From an uncultured Actinobaculum sp. (GTDB lineage Bacteria > Actinomycetota > Actinomycetes > Actinomycetales > Actinomycetaceae): a stretch of DNA of 26,333 bases. The position numbers and the translations under genes are program-made. Location: contig CALIHR010000013.1 in the NCBI GenBank assembly GCA_938020505.1, positions 1 through 26,333 on the forward strand. The letters are read 5' to 3'. Position 1 is the first letter of the stretch, and the number at the start of each line of letters is the position of its first letter. The notes beneath the pieces are model-generated. The model made no database searches. It was not told where the DNA came from and worked only from the letters and a program-made list of their open reading frames with translations. This document shows, piece by piece, positions 6,763-14,363 of the stretch.

Positions 6763-8304
6763 GTGGTGGCTGATGGGCGCTTGACCGCCGAGCTCTTTCC
6801 CGGCGAAAAACCGCAGGAGGAATGCGGTGTCTTCGGAGTGTACGCACCCGGCCAGCCGGTGGCCCAGCTGGCCTATTACGGGCTCTACGCCTTGCAGCAT
6901 CGCGGGCAGGAATCGGCGGGAATCGCCGTCTCGAACGGCCAGACGATTCTCGTGTACAAGGACATGGGCCTCGTCTCGCAGGTGTTCGACGAAAAATCGC
7001 TGTCCACGCTGAACGGGCACATGTGCGTCGCCCACGTTCGCTACGCGACCACCGGCGCCTCCGCCTGGGAGAACGCCCAGCCGACCCTCGGCCCCACCCG
7101 TTTCTTCTCGCCGTCCGCGGGCCCGACGCCGGGCGAGCCGGGCGAGGCGCATTCGGGAACCGTCGCGCTTGCCCACAACGGGAATCTCACGAACACCGCG
7201 GAGCTGACGGAAGAGGTCCGTGCGCGCTCGGGCGAGGACCTCACGGGCGAGCTCGGCCGCGGCTCCTCCACGGACACCGCCGTTCTCACCGCGCTGTTCG
7301 GCTGCACCGACGCGCCGAGCCTCGCCGACGCCGCCCTGAGCGTCCTTCCGCGCTTGGAGGGGGCTTTCTCCCTCGCTTTCATGGACGAAACCCGCCTCTA
7401 TGCCGCGCGCGACCGGCACGGCTTCCGGCCCCTCGTGCTCGGCAGGCTCGACGGCGGATGGGTCGTGGCGTCGGAGACTGCGGCGCTTGACATCGTCGGC
7501 GCAGAATTCGAGCGGGAAGTCAGCCCCGGCGAGTTCCTCGTCATCGGCGAAGGCGACGTCGAGTCCCACATGTGGGCCGAGCCGAAGAAGGCCGGATGCG
7601 TCTTCGAATACGTCTACCTCGCCCGCCCGGACACGGCCATCGCCGGGAGGTCCGTCAACTCGGCGCGTCTGGAGATGGGCCGCATCCTCGCCGAGGAGCA
7701 CCCGGTCGAGGCCGACCTCGTCATCGCCACGCCGTCCTCGGGCACGCCCGCCGCCATCGGATACGCGCAGGGGTCGGGCATCCCCTACGGCCAAGGCCTC
7801 GTGAAGAACGCCTACGTGGGGCGAACTTTCATCGCCCCCACGCAGCTGCAGCGCCAGCGGGGCATCCGCCTCAAGCTCAATCCCATGAGGGAGGTGATCG
7901 AGGGCAAGCGGCTCGTCGTCGTCGACGATTCGATCGTCCGCGGCAACACCCAGCGCGCCCTCGTCGCCATGCTGCGGGAGGCCGGGGCCGCCGAGGTGCA
8001 CGTCCGCATCTCGTCGCCGCCGGTGACCTGGCCCTGCTTCTTCGGGATCGACTTCCCCACCCGAGGCGAGCTCATCGCCAACTCGATGGGCGTCGAGGAA
8101 ATCCGCGACGCCGTGGGCGCCGACACGCTCGGGTACATATCCCTCGACGGCATGGTGCGGGCGACCGAGCAGGCCCGGGAGGACCTGTGCACGGCTTGCT
8201 TCACGGGAAGGTATCCCGTGGACGTCGCGAGCGTGGCGGCCTCTTCGGGGTCCGACGTTCTCAGCGCGCTCGCGGGCGTGGGCGAACTGTCGGAGAAACG
8301 GTGA
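6763..8304 (+). CDS. purF: Amidophosphoribosyltransferase
   Basis: A 513-residue enzyme for the first committed step of purine synthesis: PRPP plus glutamine gives 5-phosphoribosylamine. The N-terminal 20 residues form a propeptide; processing would expose Cys21 (EECGVFGVY) as the glutaminase nucleophile. LQHRGQESAG follows in the glutaminase domain. The PRPP loop VVVDDSIVRGNT is at about 385-396. Four cysteines, Cys279, Cys425 and the CxxC pair Cys476/Cys479, are spaced like the [4Fe-4S] ligands of the Bacillus-type enzyme, so this is probably an oxygen-sensitive Fe-S form. The GTG at 6763 is chosen because the propeptide length fits and an extended -10 lies six bases upstream. purM follows 19 bp later, almost certainly in the same operon. 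Confidence 0.97.
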   Translation: MVADGRLTAELFPGEKPQEECGVFGVYAPGQPVAQLAYYGLYALQHRGQESAGIAVSNGQTILVYKDMGLVSQVFDEKSLSTLNGHMCVAHVRYATTGASAWENAQPTLGPTRFFSPSAGPTPGEPGEAHSGTVALAHNGNLTNTAELTEEVRARSGEDLTGELGRGSSTDTAVLTALFGCTDAPSLADAALSVLPRLEGAFSLAFMDETRLYAARDRHGFRPLVLGRLDGGWVVASETAALDIVGAEFEREVSPGEFLVIGEGDVESHMWAEPKKAGCVFEYVYLARPDTAIAGRSVNSARLEMGRILAEEHPVEADLVIATPSSGTPAAIGYAQGSGIPYGQGLVKNAYVGRTFIAPTQLQRQRGIRLKLNPMREVIEGKRLVVVDDSIVRGNTQRALVAMLREAGAAEVHVRISSPPVTWPCFFGIDFPTRGELIANSMGVEEIRDAVGADTLGYISLDGMVRATEQAREDLCTACFTGRYPVDVASVAASSGSDVLSALAGVGELSEKR

Positions 8305-8323
8305 AAGGACCATTGGAGGAACG

Positions 8324-9481
8324 GTGAAAGAACGGGTATCCGCCTACGCGGCGGCCGGGGTCGACACGGAGGCGGGAGACCGCGCCGTCGAACTCATGAA
8401 GGCGGCCGTCGGGCGCACGCTCGGCGCCGACGTCGTCGGCGGAGTGGGAGGCTTCGCCGGAATGGTCGACGTCTCCGCCCTGAAGGAGTTCCAAAGGCCC
8501 CTTCTGGCGACGTCGACCGACGGCGTCGGAACGAAGATCGCCATAGCCCGGGCCCTCGACGTGCACGACACGATCGGCCAGGACCTCGTCGGCATGGTCG
8601 TCGACGACGTCGCGGTGGTCGGTGCGCGCCCGCTCCTCATGACTGACTACATCGCCTGCGGGCGGGTGGTCCCCGAGCGGATCGCCGACGTCGTGCGCGG
8701 CGTCGCGCGGGCGTGCGAGTTCGTGGGCGCCCCTCTTCTGGGCGGGGAGACGGCCGAGCACCCCGGCCTCATGGCGTCTGACGACTACGACGTCGCCGGC
8801 GCGGCCGTCGGAGCGGTGGAGGCCGACGCGGTCCTCGGCCCCGAGCGCGTCGAGGCGGGCGACGTCGTCCTCGCCATCGCCTCCAGCGGGCTGCATTCGA
8901 ACGGATACTCGCTGGTGCGCCGAATCGTCGCCGAATCGGGCTGGCCCTTGGACCGCGATGTGCCCGAGTTCGGGCGTACGCTGGGGGAGGAGCTCTTGGA
9001 GCCCACGCGGCTCTACTCTCCGCTGTGCCTGGAGGTTTCGAGGAGGGTCCACGCCTTCTCGCATGTGACGGGCGGCGGGCTGGCGGCCAATCTGGCGCGG
9101 GTCGTGCCCGTTGGGATGTGCGCCGCGATCGACCGCTCGTCCATCGAGGTTCCGCCGGTTTTCTCGGTTGTGCGCGAGCTTGGCGGAGTCGCTTGGGAAG
9201 ACCTCGAAGACACGCTCAACATGGGAGTCGGAATGGTCGCCGTGCTTGCGGAAGGGGAGGTCGACGCCGTCGTCGCCGCCAGTGCGGCCCGCGGCTGCGC
9301 AGCCTGGCCGATCGGAGCCGTGGCTGAGGATGTCGATGCGGGCGCAGGGGCGGCTTCGGGCGCAGTCGCCGGTTCGGCTGCGGGCCCGGGCGCCTCACGC
9401 GCGGCGGCCTCAGAGCGAGTCGTGGCCGGAACGAAGGGCGTGCACGGCGGAACCGTCCGGGTCTTCGGCGCCTATCGTTGA
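8324..9481 (+). CDS. purM: Phosphoribosylformylglycinamidine cyclo-ligase (AIR synthetase)
   Basis: A 385-residue enzyme that closes the imidazole ring of FGAM with ATP to give AIR, the fifth purine step. Conserved segments are YAAAGVDTEAGD (5-16), LLATSTDGVGTKI, DLVGMVVDDVAVVGARPLLMTDY, LLGGETAEHPG, SSGLHSNGYSLVR and HVTGGGLAANLARVVP. The protein is about 30-40 residues longer than usual: residues about 336-364 are an Ala/Gly/Ser-rich insertion just before the C-terminal strand, with no recognisable motif. The GTG start at 8324 is supported by GGAGGA at 8314-8319. The gene sits 19 bp after purF. A strong hairpin follows at 9630-9673. Confidence 0.96.
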   Translation: MKERVSAYAAAGVDTEAGDRAVELMKAAVGRTLGADVVGGVGGFAGMVDVSALKEFQRPLLATSTDGVGTKIAIARALDVHDTIGQDLVGMVVDDVAVVGARPLLMTDYIACGRVVPERIADVVRGVARACEFVGAPLLGGETAEHPGLMASDDYDVAGAAVGAVEADAVLGPERVEAGDVVLAIASSGLHSNGYSLVRRIVAESGWPLDRDVPEFGRTLGEELLEPTRLYSPLCLEVSRRVHAFSHVTGGGLAANLARVVPVGMCAAIDRSSIEVPPVFSVVRELGGVAWEDLEDTLNMGVGMVAVLAEGEVDAVVAASAARGCAAWPIGAVAEDVDAGAGAASGAVAGSAAGPGASRAAASERVVAGTKGVHGGTVRVFGAYR

Positions 9482-9629
9482 GCTCGTGGAGCCGGCGCCA
9501 AATCTGCGGAGCCGCCGCCAGCGCCGTATCGGGCCGGTCTGCCGTCAAGTCCGCGGTCCGTTGGACCCGCGCAGCCGGCCGTTAAAAGAGCGCCGTCAGG
9601 CGAGGGCCCCGTCAAACGAGCGAGGTTGA

Positions 9630-9673
9630 CGAGGGCGGTGTGGACGGGCAAAAACCCGCTCACACCGCCCTCG
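9630..9673. terminator. Bidirectional terminator between purM and DUF3073
   Basis: Thirteen base pairs of perfect outer stem (9630-9642 with 9661-9673) plus an inner CGGG/CCCG pair around a CAAAAA loop. It lies between convergent genes. The bases 9482-9629 upstream of it hold nothing I can identify. Confidence 0.75.
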
Positions 9674-9683
9674 CCAGACGTCG

Positions 9684-9887
9684 TCAGCGCGATGGCTTCC
9701 AGTCGTCTTCGTCCCACTCGTCCGTGGCGGGCGGGACGTCGTACTTGTCGTAGTCGTCCCGCTCGTCGTCGCTCTTTGAAGACGCTTTGAGCTCGCGCTC
9801 CAAGGCTTCGTAATCGGTATCCGGGGTGAAATACTTGAGATCTCTAGCTACTTTGCGTTGCTTAGCCTTTTGACGGCCGCGCCCCAT
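9684..9887 (-). CDS. DUF3073 domain-containing protein
   Basis: A 67-residue, very hydrophilic protein of the actinobacterial DUF3073 family. It begins MGRGRQKAKQRKVARDLKYFTP, the strongly conserved basic N-terminus of the family, and ends in an acidic Asp/Glu-rich tail. The function is unknown; charge and size suggest a nucleic-acid or ribosome-associated role, which is inference only. The ATG at 9885-9887 is preceded by AGGGGG with 7-base spacing (9895-9900). The location next to purM, in convergent orientation, is commonly seen in actinobacteria and supports the call. Confidence 0.9.
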   Translation of the reverse strand: MGRGRQKAKQRKVARDLKYFTPDTDYEALERELKASSKSDDERDDYDKYDVPPATDEWDEDDWKPSR

Positions 9888-10015
9888 GGCTCGACCCCCT
9901 TCGTCTCATCGCGGGGCAAGCTCAATGGCGCCCCAATGGTTTACTCATCCGTTCGCGTTCTATAGCTTAGCGCGCCTGGGTGCGTCAGCGCCACGTCGAA
10001 CGCGTGCGATTGCCC

Positions 10016-10330
10016 TCAAACGCGTTTTTTGGCCCGCCGTCGGCGCGCGAGCTTGAGGGCGAGGACGCCGACGAACGCCGCCGCCGTGCCGCCGACAATC
10101 GCCAAAGCGCGCCGGTCGCCCCGCTTGGCGTCGGACACGACCCCCTTGACCGTCTCAGCGGCTTGAGAGGCCTTGGCCTTGACCTGTTCCTTGGCGTCCT
10201 CCGCCAGGGTCGAGGGATTGAGCCGCGCGGCCAACTCGTTGACCGTGGCGGTCATCGATTCGCGGGTCGCAGCGAGATTGGCCTCGATCTGCTCGATGTC
10301 TTTGTCGTCGTCGTTGGGTTTGTTGCTCAC
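10016..10330 (-). CDS. DUF3618 domain-containing membrane protein
   Basis: A 104-residue protein with the DUF3618 pattern: IEQIEANLAATRESMTATVNELAARLNP (about 12-39), a helical amphipathic middle, and one predicted transmembrane segment near 78-94 (ALAIVGGTAAAFVGVLALKL) followed by a basic RRRRAKKR tail. Such proteins are usually encoded with Holin-X-type membrane proteins, as here. The GTG start overlaps the stop of the upstream gene as GTGA, indicating translational coupling. The family function is unknown; an envelope-associated stress or structural role is inferred. Confidence 0.85.
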   Translation of the reverse strand: MSNKPNDDDKDIEQIEANLAATRESMTATVNELAARLNPSTLAEDAKEQVKAKASQAAETVKGVVSDAKRGDRRALAIVGGTAAAFVGVLALKLARRRRAKKRV

Positions 10331-10971
10331 TTTTTCAATCCGTTCTTGAAGGCGGCGACGTCCTTGCCGAATCCGTCGCCGGGGGAAACCTTGTAGGCCT
10401 GCGACGCCTTAAGCTTCTTCACTCCGAGAAGCGCGAAGGCTCCCGCCAGCAGAAGCAGCAAGGACGTCACGATGAGGAAGCCCGCCCACACGGGAAGCCA
10501 TATCGCCAGGACGAGGGCGAAAGTCACGAAAAGCATCCCCGTCGCATACAGGCCGATGAACGCGGCGACGCCCAGATGGACTCCGCCCATCCCCAGGTTC
10601 TTGACTTTGGCCTTGAGGTTCGCTTGGGCGTACTCCAGCTCCCCGCGCACCAGGGTCGAAGCCTGCGAGGACAGATCTGCGACGAGGGAGCCGATGGTGG
10701 GCTTGCCCGCGTCCGAAGGCTGCGCGGACGCGGCGCCGGACTGCGTCGTCGAGCCGCCGGACTGCGCTGCCGAACCGCCGGACTCGCCGCCGACGCCGGA
10801 AGGGCGGGAGGCCGAGGCGGATCCCGAAGCGGCTGGAGCGGCCGTGCGTGCGGCCTTCGAGGCCCCCTTCAGGGACTCCCCGTCCTGCTGACGCATTTGC
10901 TCCCGAAGCTTCGCATACTCTGCCTGCGCGCGAGCTCGCAGCGCCTCTTCTTGCGCATTAGAATTGTCCAC
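10327..10971 (-). CDS. Holin-X family (phage holin superfamily-like) membrane protein
   Basis: A 214-residue protein with a charged N-terminal helix, a Ser/Gly/Ala/Gln-rich low-complexity stretch (about 40-88), an amphipathic region IGSLVADLSSQASTLVRGELEYAQANLKAKV, and two adjacent transmembrane segments (about 132-155 and 160-182). This is the layout of the actinobacterial Holin-X family, normally chromosomal envelope proteins and not lysis holins. The GTG at 10971 is preferred because AAGGGG (10979-10984) is spaced 7 bases from it; an ATG two codons upstream (10977) would leave only one base. It overlaps the DUF3618 gene by 4 bases and is divergent from tpx. Confidence 0.8.
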   Translation of the reverse strand: MDNSNAQEEALRARAQAEYAKLREQMRQQDGESLKGASKAARTAAPAASGSASASRPSGVGGESGGSAAQSGGSTTQSGAASAQPSDAGKPTIGSLVADLSSQASTLVRGELEYAQANLKAKVKNLGMGGVHLGVAAFIGLYATGMLFVTFALVLAIWLPVWAGFLIVTSLLLLLAGAFALLGVKKLKASQAYKVSPGDGFGKDVAAFKNGLKK

Positions 10972-11131
10972 CTTCATTCCCCTTCGTATCGCGGCGGTCG
11001 ACAATGCACAACTATTCTCACCCACGAGGGCGGAAAAGGCGAAGCCCACGCACCGTTTTCCTCCCCGCCCGCCGCCCTCAGTTCGTTATCAGCGATACTC
11101 TTACGTCTTGCGCGATTGCGCTCGATGCTTC

Positions 11132-11143
11132 GAAAATTGACTT
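11132..11143 (+). promoter_or_regulatory. Candidate -10 for leaderless tpx
   Basis: GAAAAT at 11132-11137 ends six bases before the tpx ATG. A weak TTGCGC lies 18 bases upstream (11108-11113). No Shine-Dalgarno sequence precedes the ATG. Confidence 0.35.
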
Positions 11144-11638
11144 ATGTCTACCACTCGTTTCCATGGAGAACCCGCCAACACCGTCGGCGAACTGCCTGCG
11201 GTCGGCTCTGCCGCGCCCGCCTTTTCCCTCACGGCCGCCGACCTTTCCGACCTGACGAGCGAGTCCCTCGCGGGCAAGCGCGTCGTCCTCAACATCTTCC
11301 CGAGCATCGACACCGGCGTGTGCGCCGCGTCGGTCCGCGAGTTCAACAAGCGGGCGGCGTCTTTGGACAACACCGCGGTGGTCTGCGTCTCGGCCGACCT
11401 TCCTTTTGCCGCCGACCGTTTCTGCGCGGCCGAGGGCATCGACGACGTCCTCGTCGGTTCCTCGTTCCGGTCGAGCTTCGGCAAGGATTACGGGGTCACC
11501 CTCGTCGACACTCCTCTGGCCGGGCTTCTTGCCCGCGCCGTCGTCGTCCTGGACGCCGACGGGACCGTCCTCCACGAGGAGCTCGTCGCCGACATGGCAA
11601 ACGAGCCCAATTACGACGCCGCCGTCGCGGTGCTCTGA
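11144..11638 (+). CDS. tpx: Thiol peroxidase (atypical 2-Cys peroxiredoxin)
   Basis: A 164-residue cytoplasmic peroxidase that reduces hydrogen peroxide and organic hydroperoxides with thioredoxin. The peroxidatic Cys60 lies in IFPSIDTGVCAASVREFN, the signature of the Tpx family, and the resolving Cys94 is in DRFCAAEGI. The spacing of 34 residues matches the atypical 2-Cys mechanism. Full family length is present. The ATG at 11144 has no ribosome binding site but a -10-like element six bases upstream. It is transcribed divergently from the Holin-X pair and convergently with the GT2-GtrA gene. Confidence 0.96.
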   Translation: MSTTRFHGEPANTVGELPAVGSAAPAFSLTAADLSDLTSESLAGKRVVLNIFPSIDTGVCAASVREFNKRAASLDNTAVVCVSADLPFAADRFCAAEGIDDVLVGSSFRSSFGKDYGVTLVDTPLAGLLARAVVVLDADGTVLHEELVADMANEPNYDAAVAVL

Positions 11639-11660
11639 CGGGCCTTCCCCCGGGCCTTCC

Positions 11661-11742
11661 TTCAGCGTCCGCCCGTGCGGGCGACGTCTGCCGCCGCGCG
11701 GTTCTGTGAGCCGCCCTCTTTCAGCGCCCGCCCGTGCGGGCG
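11661..11742. repeat. 23-bp direct repeat containing a small hairpin
   Basis: Two copies (11661-11683 and 11720-11742) differ at one base and lie 59 bp apart. Each contains CGCCCGTGCGGGCG, a short GC hairpin. The copies fall in the 3' end of the GT2-GtrA gene in different reading frames, and the stop codon of that gene comes from one of them. Confidence 0.8.
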
Positions 11743-12753
11743 CGCGCGAAAGATGAAGCGGCGCTGCACCGCGAAGCTCACGGCGAATCCGAGGACGTCC
11801 GTGCCGATCTTTGCCAGCCACAGCGGCACGTGCAGCAGGCCCAGCGCCTCGACGCCGACGTACGTCACGGCCATGAGCGCGAGCGCGAGCAGGGTGTACT
11901 GCCTGACCTGGCTCCACGTCCTGTCGTTCGAGCGGTCGCGGAACACTCCCAGCTTGTTGAGGGCGAAGTTGACCGCGCCGGACGTCAGCCGCGAGCCGAC
12001 GACGGCGGCCAGAAGGTTGAAGTGGCCCGCCAAGGCGAGGAAGAGGGCGAGCTCGAGGGCCCAGCAGAACACTCCCGCGCCCGCAAATGCAAGGAGCGGG
12101 CGGAACACGCGCCACGAATCCCGTAGCGGGCGGAAGTGCGAACCCGAGTTCGCGTCGATGTACACGGTTTCGATCGGCGTCTGCACGATTCTCCGCTTGG
12201 CGTCCGCAGCCGCCAGCAAGGCGTTGAGCTCCCACTCGAAACGGTCTCCGGGAACGTCGAGCAGGCCTTTGAGCTGGTCGGGGCCGTATCCGCGGAGCCC
12301 CGTCTGGGTGTCGGCGACCTTCACTCCCGACGCCAGCCTGAAGAACTGTGCGCTCACCGCATTGCCGAAGCGAGACCTGGCCGGCACGTCGCCCGCGAAG
12401 GCCCGCACTCCCAGAACCAGCGCCTGCGGGTCGCCGCGCACCTCCCGGGCGACCGCGGCGATGTCGGAGGGCCTGTGCTGGCCGTCCGAATCGGCGCAGA
12501 CAACCTCCTGGCCGGGCGCGTTTTCCAGGCACCACCGGAAGGCGGTTCGCAGCGCGTAGCCCTTCCCGCGGTTTCTGGAGTATCCGATGACTCGCGCGCC
12601 GTTGTCCCGCGCCTCCTGGAAGATGGGGGAGTAGCCGGGGCCGGATCCGTCGTCGACCACGAGCGCTTGCGCGTCCGGGATCTCCCTGCGGATGTCGCAC
12701 ACGAGGTCGGGAAGCCTGCGGTCGGGTTCGAGCGCCGGAATGACGACGATCAT
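11662..12753 (-). CDS. Glycosyltransferase family 2 - GtrA fusion (polyprenyl-phosphate sugar synthase/flippase)
   Basis: A 363-residue two-domain protein. Residues 1-215 are a dolichol-phosphate-mannose-synthase-like GT2: VVIPAL, VVDDGSG (32-38), NRGKGYALRTAFRW and ADSDGQH (87-93), the latter carrying the metal-binding acidic motif. Residues about 219-335 form a GtrA domain with four transmembrane segments (about 219-243, 245-266, 284-306 and 310-331). The combination suggests synthesis of a polyprenyl-phosphate-linked sugar on the inner face and its movement across the membrane for wall or surface glycan decoration. The sugar cannot be deduced. The ATG at 12751-12753 overlaps the stop of the upstream glycosidase gene (ATGA). 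The C-terminal 25 residues are basic, Gly/Ala-rich, and derived from a repeated DNA segment. Confidence 0.9.
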   Translation of the reverse strand: MIVVIPALEPDRRLPDLVCDIRREIPDAQALVVDDGSGPGYSPIFQEARDNGARVIGYSRNRGKGYALRTAFRWCLENAPGQEVVCADSDGQHRPSDIAAVAREVRGDPQALVLGVRAFAGDVPARSRFGNAVSAQFFRLASGVKVADTQTGLRGYGPDQLKGLLDVPGDRFEWELNALLAAADAKRRIVQTPIETVYIDANSGSHFRPLRDSWRVFRPLLAFAGAGVFCWALELALFLALAGHFNLLAAVVGSRLTSGAVNFALNKLGVFRDRSNDRTWSQVRQYTLLALALMAVTYVGVEALGLLHVPLWLAKIGTDVLGFAVSFAVQRRFIFRARPHGRALKEGGSQNRAAADVARTGGR

Positions 12754-14042
12754 GACAGCTTCTCCACGTAGAGGATGTCCGACGTTCCGCGCTCGCCGCC
12801 GTTGGAGGGCTCGTTGACGACCTCGCCGTTGAAGTACATGGTCGAAGAGCCGCCGCCGTCGAGGTTGTAGGCGGTGACACAGCCCTGCTCGAGCATGATC
12901 TTGGCGGCTTCCGTCATCGTGACGCCGCGCGAGTACCCGGCGTCCCTTCCGTCGACGACGACGAAGACCAGCGTGCCGTCCTTCTTCGCGCCGACCAGGG
13001 TGCGAGGCTGGTTGCCCTGGATCGAGTGGTTGCCGAAGTTCGTGTCGATCTCGACGTCGTCGATTCCGTCCACGATCTTGCCGTTCTTGACGAGGGACGG
13101 GCCGAAGGACAGGGTGTTCCACACGCCTTGCTTGACGAGTTTCTGGCCGTTTGTGCTGGTTTCGTCGTAGATTTTCACGGATCCGTCGCGGTAGAAGGCG
13201 AGGCCGGCGCGGGCGCCGTCGTCGCGGTAGACGACCCCGTTGCGGATGACGATTCCGCTGCTTCTGAAGCCGTAGTAGTCGCCGTTGATCGCGAAGATCG
13301 CGTTGTTGTTCGAGGCGATGGTCGAGGTTTTCTGAGTGATGTTGCGGCCGAACTGGTTGTTGGCGAAGGCGGACTTCAGGGCGGTTGCGTCTGTGAGCTT
13401 CACGGTGGCGACGTAGTAGGTGACGGTGTTGTCCCCGGAGCCGGTGGCGATCTGCTCGACCTTGACCGTTCCGTTCGCTCCCGTGTACGAACTGTCCGTC
13501 ACCGTCGTTTTGACGTTGCTGTTCGAATAGTCCTTCGCGGCGTTCGACGCCGACGCCTGCTGCTTGGCCTCGTACTCCTTGACGTTCGAGATTTCGACAT
13601 GGTCGATGACGTAACGATTGAGCGCCCAAGCGGTTCCCGTGCCGACGGCGAGCGCGACGGAAAGCGAACTCGCCGCGACGATGCGCCGCCGCCGCTTGTA
13701 CTTGCGGGGGTTGGCCGCGCGCTTGGCCGCCTTGGCAGCCTTCCGCCGCTTCCGGCGTGAAAGCGCCTCGGCGGGGAGGTCGTTTGCCGGTTGGGCGCCT
13801 GCCGGCTGCACGCGTTCGGCGGTCAGCTGGTTGCCGGCGGGCCGACTGTCGGCGGGCTGGTTGCCGGCGGGTTGGTTGCCGGCGGGCCGACTGTCGGCAG
13901 GTTGGTTGCCGGCGGGCTGCCGCTCGGTGTTTGCGAGATGTTTGCCCCCGTTCGCGGCAAGCGGCGGCTTGGAGGTCGCTTTCTTGCGCTCCCGTCCGTT
14001 CCCGTTGTCATTGCTGTTAAAAGGCGTTGTCTTCTCGTCCAT
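12750..14042 (-). CDS. Membrane-anchored phosphodiester glycosidase (NAGPA domain)
   Basis: A 430-residue protein with a type II membrane layout. Residues 1-95 are hydrophilic with a PAGNQ/PADSR repeat (43-72), 96-120 are very basic, 121-141 form the single transmembrane segment, and the rest is predicted outside. The C-terminal half (about 230-430) is a NAGPA/phosphodiester-glycosidase domain: NAIFAINGDYYG, VVVDGRDAGYSRGVTMTEAA and the hallmark NLDGGGSSTM with DGGGSST at 395-401, then ERGTSD. Family members cleave a sugar from a phosphodiester, as in the human uncovering enzyme; the bacterial substrates are mostly unknown. Overlap with the GT2-GtrA gene suggests shared work on surface glycans. 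The ATG at 14042 has no ribosome binding site; CAGACT lies six bases upstream. Confidence 0.9.
   Translation of the reverse strand: MDEKTTPFNSNDNGNGRERKKATSKPPLAANGGKHLANTERQPAGNQPADSRPAGNQPAGNQPADSRPAGNQLTAERVQPAGAQPANDLPAEALSRRKRRKAAKAAKRAANPRKYKRRRRIVAASSLSVALAVGTGTAWALNRYVIDHVEISNVKEYEAKQQASASNAAKDYSNSNVKTTVTDSSYTGANGTVKVEQIATGSGDNTVTYYVATVKLTDATALKSAFANNQFGRNITQKTSTIASNNNAIFAINGDYYGFRSSGIVIRNGVVYRDDGARAGLAFYRDGSVKIYDETSTNGQKLVKQGVWNTLSFGPSLVKNGKIVDGIDDVEIDTNFGNHSIQGNQPRTLVGAKKDGTLVFVVVDGRDAGYSRGVTMTEAAKIMLEQGCVTAYNLDGGGSSTMYFNGEVVNEPSNGGERGTSDILYVEKLS
13829..13918. repeat. Six 15-bp tandem repeats in the glycosidase gene
   Basis: Two alternating 15-bp unit types, one starting GGTTGCCGGCGGG and one starting GACTGTCGGC, are arranged A-B-A-A-B-A, so a 45-bp higher-order unit is present twice. 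They encode the cytoplasmic PAGNQ and PADSR pentapeptides. Copy number may vary between strains without a frameshift. Confidence 0.9.
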
Positions 14043-14363
14043 GTTTCAAGTCTGAAAGCTTGGACCGGAGATTTACTGGAGCTTTTCTGGAAGTCTACTG
14101 GAGTAAAATTCGACGAACGCGAGGGTTAGGCTGTGGATGATTCTGTCTGGGTCGCCGGCTGTACGGGTCCCGTGAAGGCGCCGTCGGCGGTGCTGCATGC
14201 TGTGGTCCCGGGTCGTCGGCTGCGCGGATCCCGCCCCGAGGGGGCCTCCGCGAAAACGCGGCGCTTCGGTCGGAGGCTTGTGCCCCGCCCGGGTTGCGGG
14301 CGGTTCGGGGCACAGGGGATGCCGGGCCGTTCAGGGCGCGCGGGCGCTCAGGACGTCGGGAGC
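14043..14363. other. 321-bp gap with direct repeats and nested hairpins
   Basis: Right of the glycosidase start lies a candidate -10 (CAGACT on the minus strand, 14049-14054) and two copies of CTCCAGTA on the minus strand (14074-14081 and 14096-14103), 22 bp apart. The right half holds hairpins at 14244-14277 (GCCTCCG/CGGAGGC around CGCG-AAAA-CGCG) and 14279-14314 (TGTGCCCC/GGGGCACA), likely terminators for the PadR operon, whose last gene ends at 14364. A tandem 15-bp pair at 14346-14360 and 14362-14376 covers that gene's stop codon. Confidence 0.55.

Noticed and set aside
6325..8313. 662-codon minus-strand ORF antisense to the RNB gene and purF
   Set aside because: Shadow; purF motifs and Fe-S cysteines on plus are unambiguous.
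10327..10971. Phage holin as a sign of a prophage
   Set aside because: The protein matches the chromosomal Holin-X layout with a DUF3618 partner; no phage structural, lysis or integrase genes are nearby.
11655..14110. Short repeats examined as a possible CRISPR array
   Set aside because: The 15-bp and 23-bp repeats are coding or contiguous, without regular unique spacers, and no cas genes are present.
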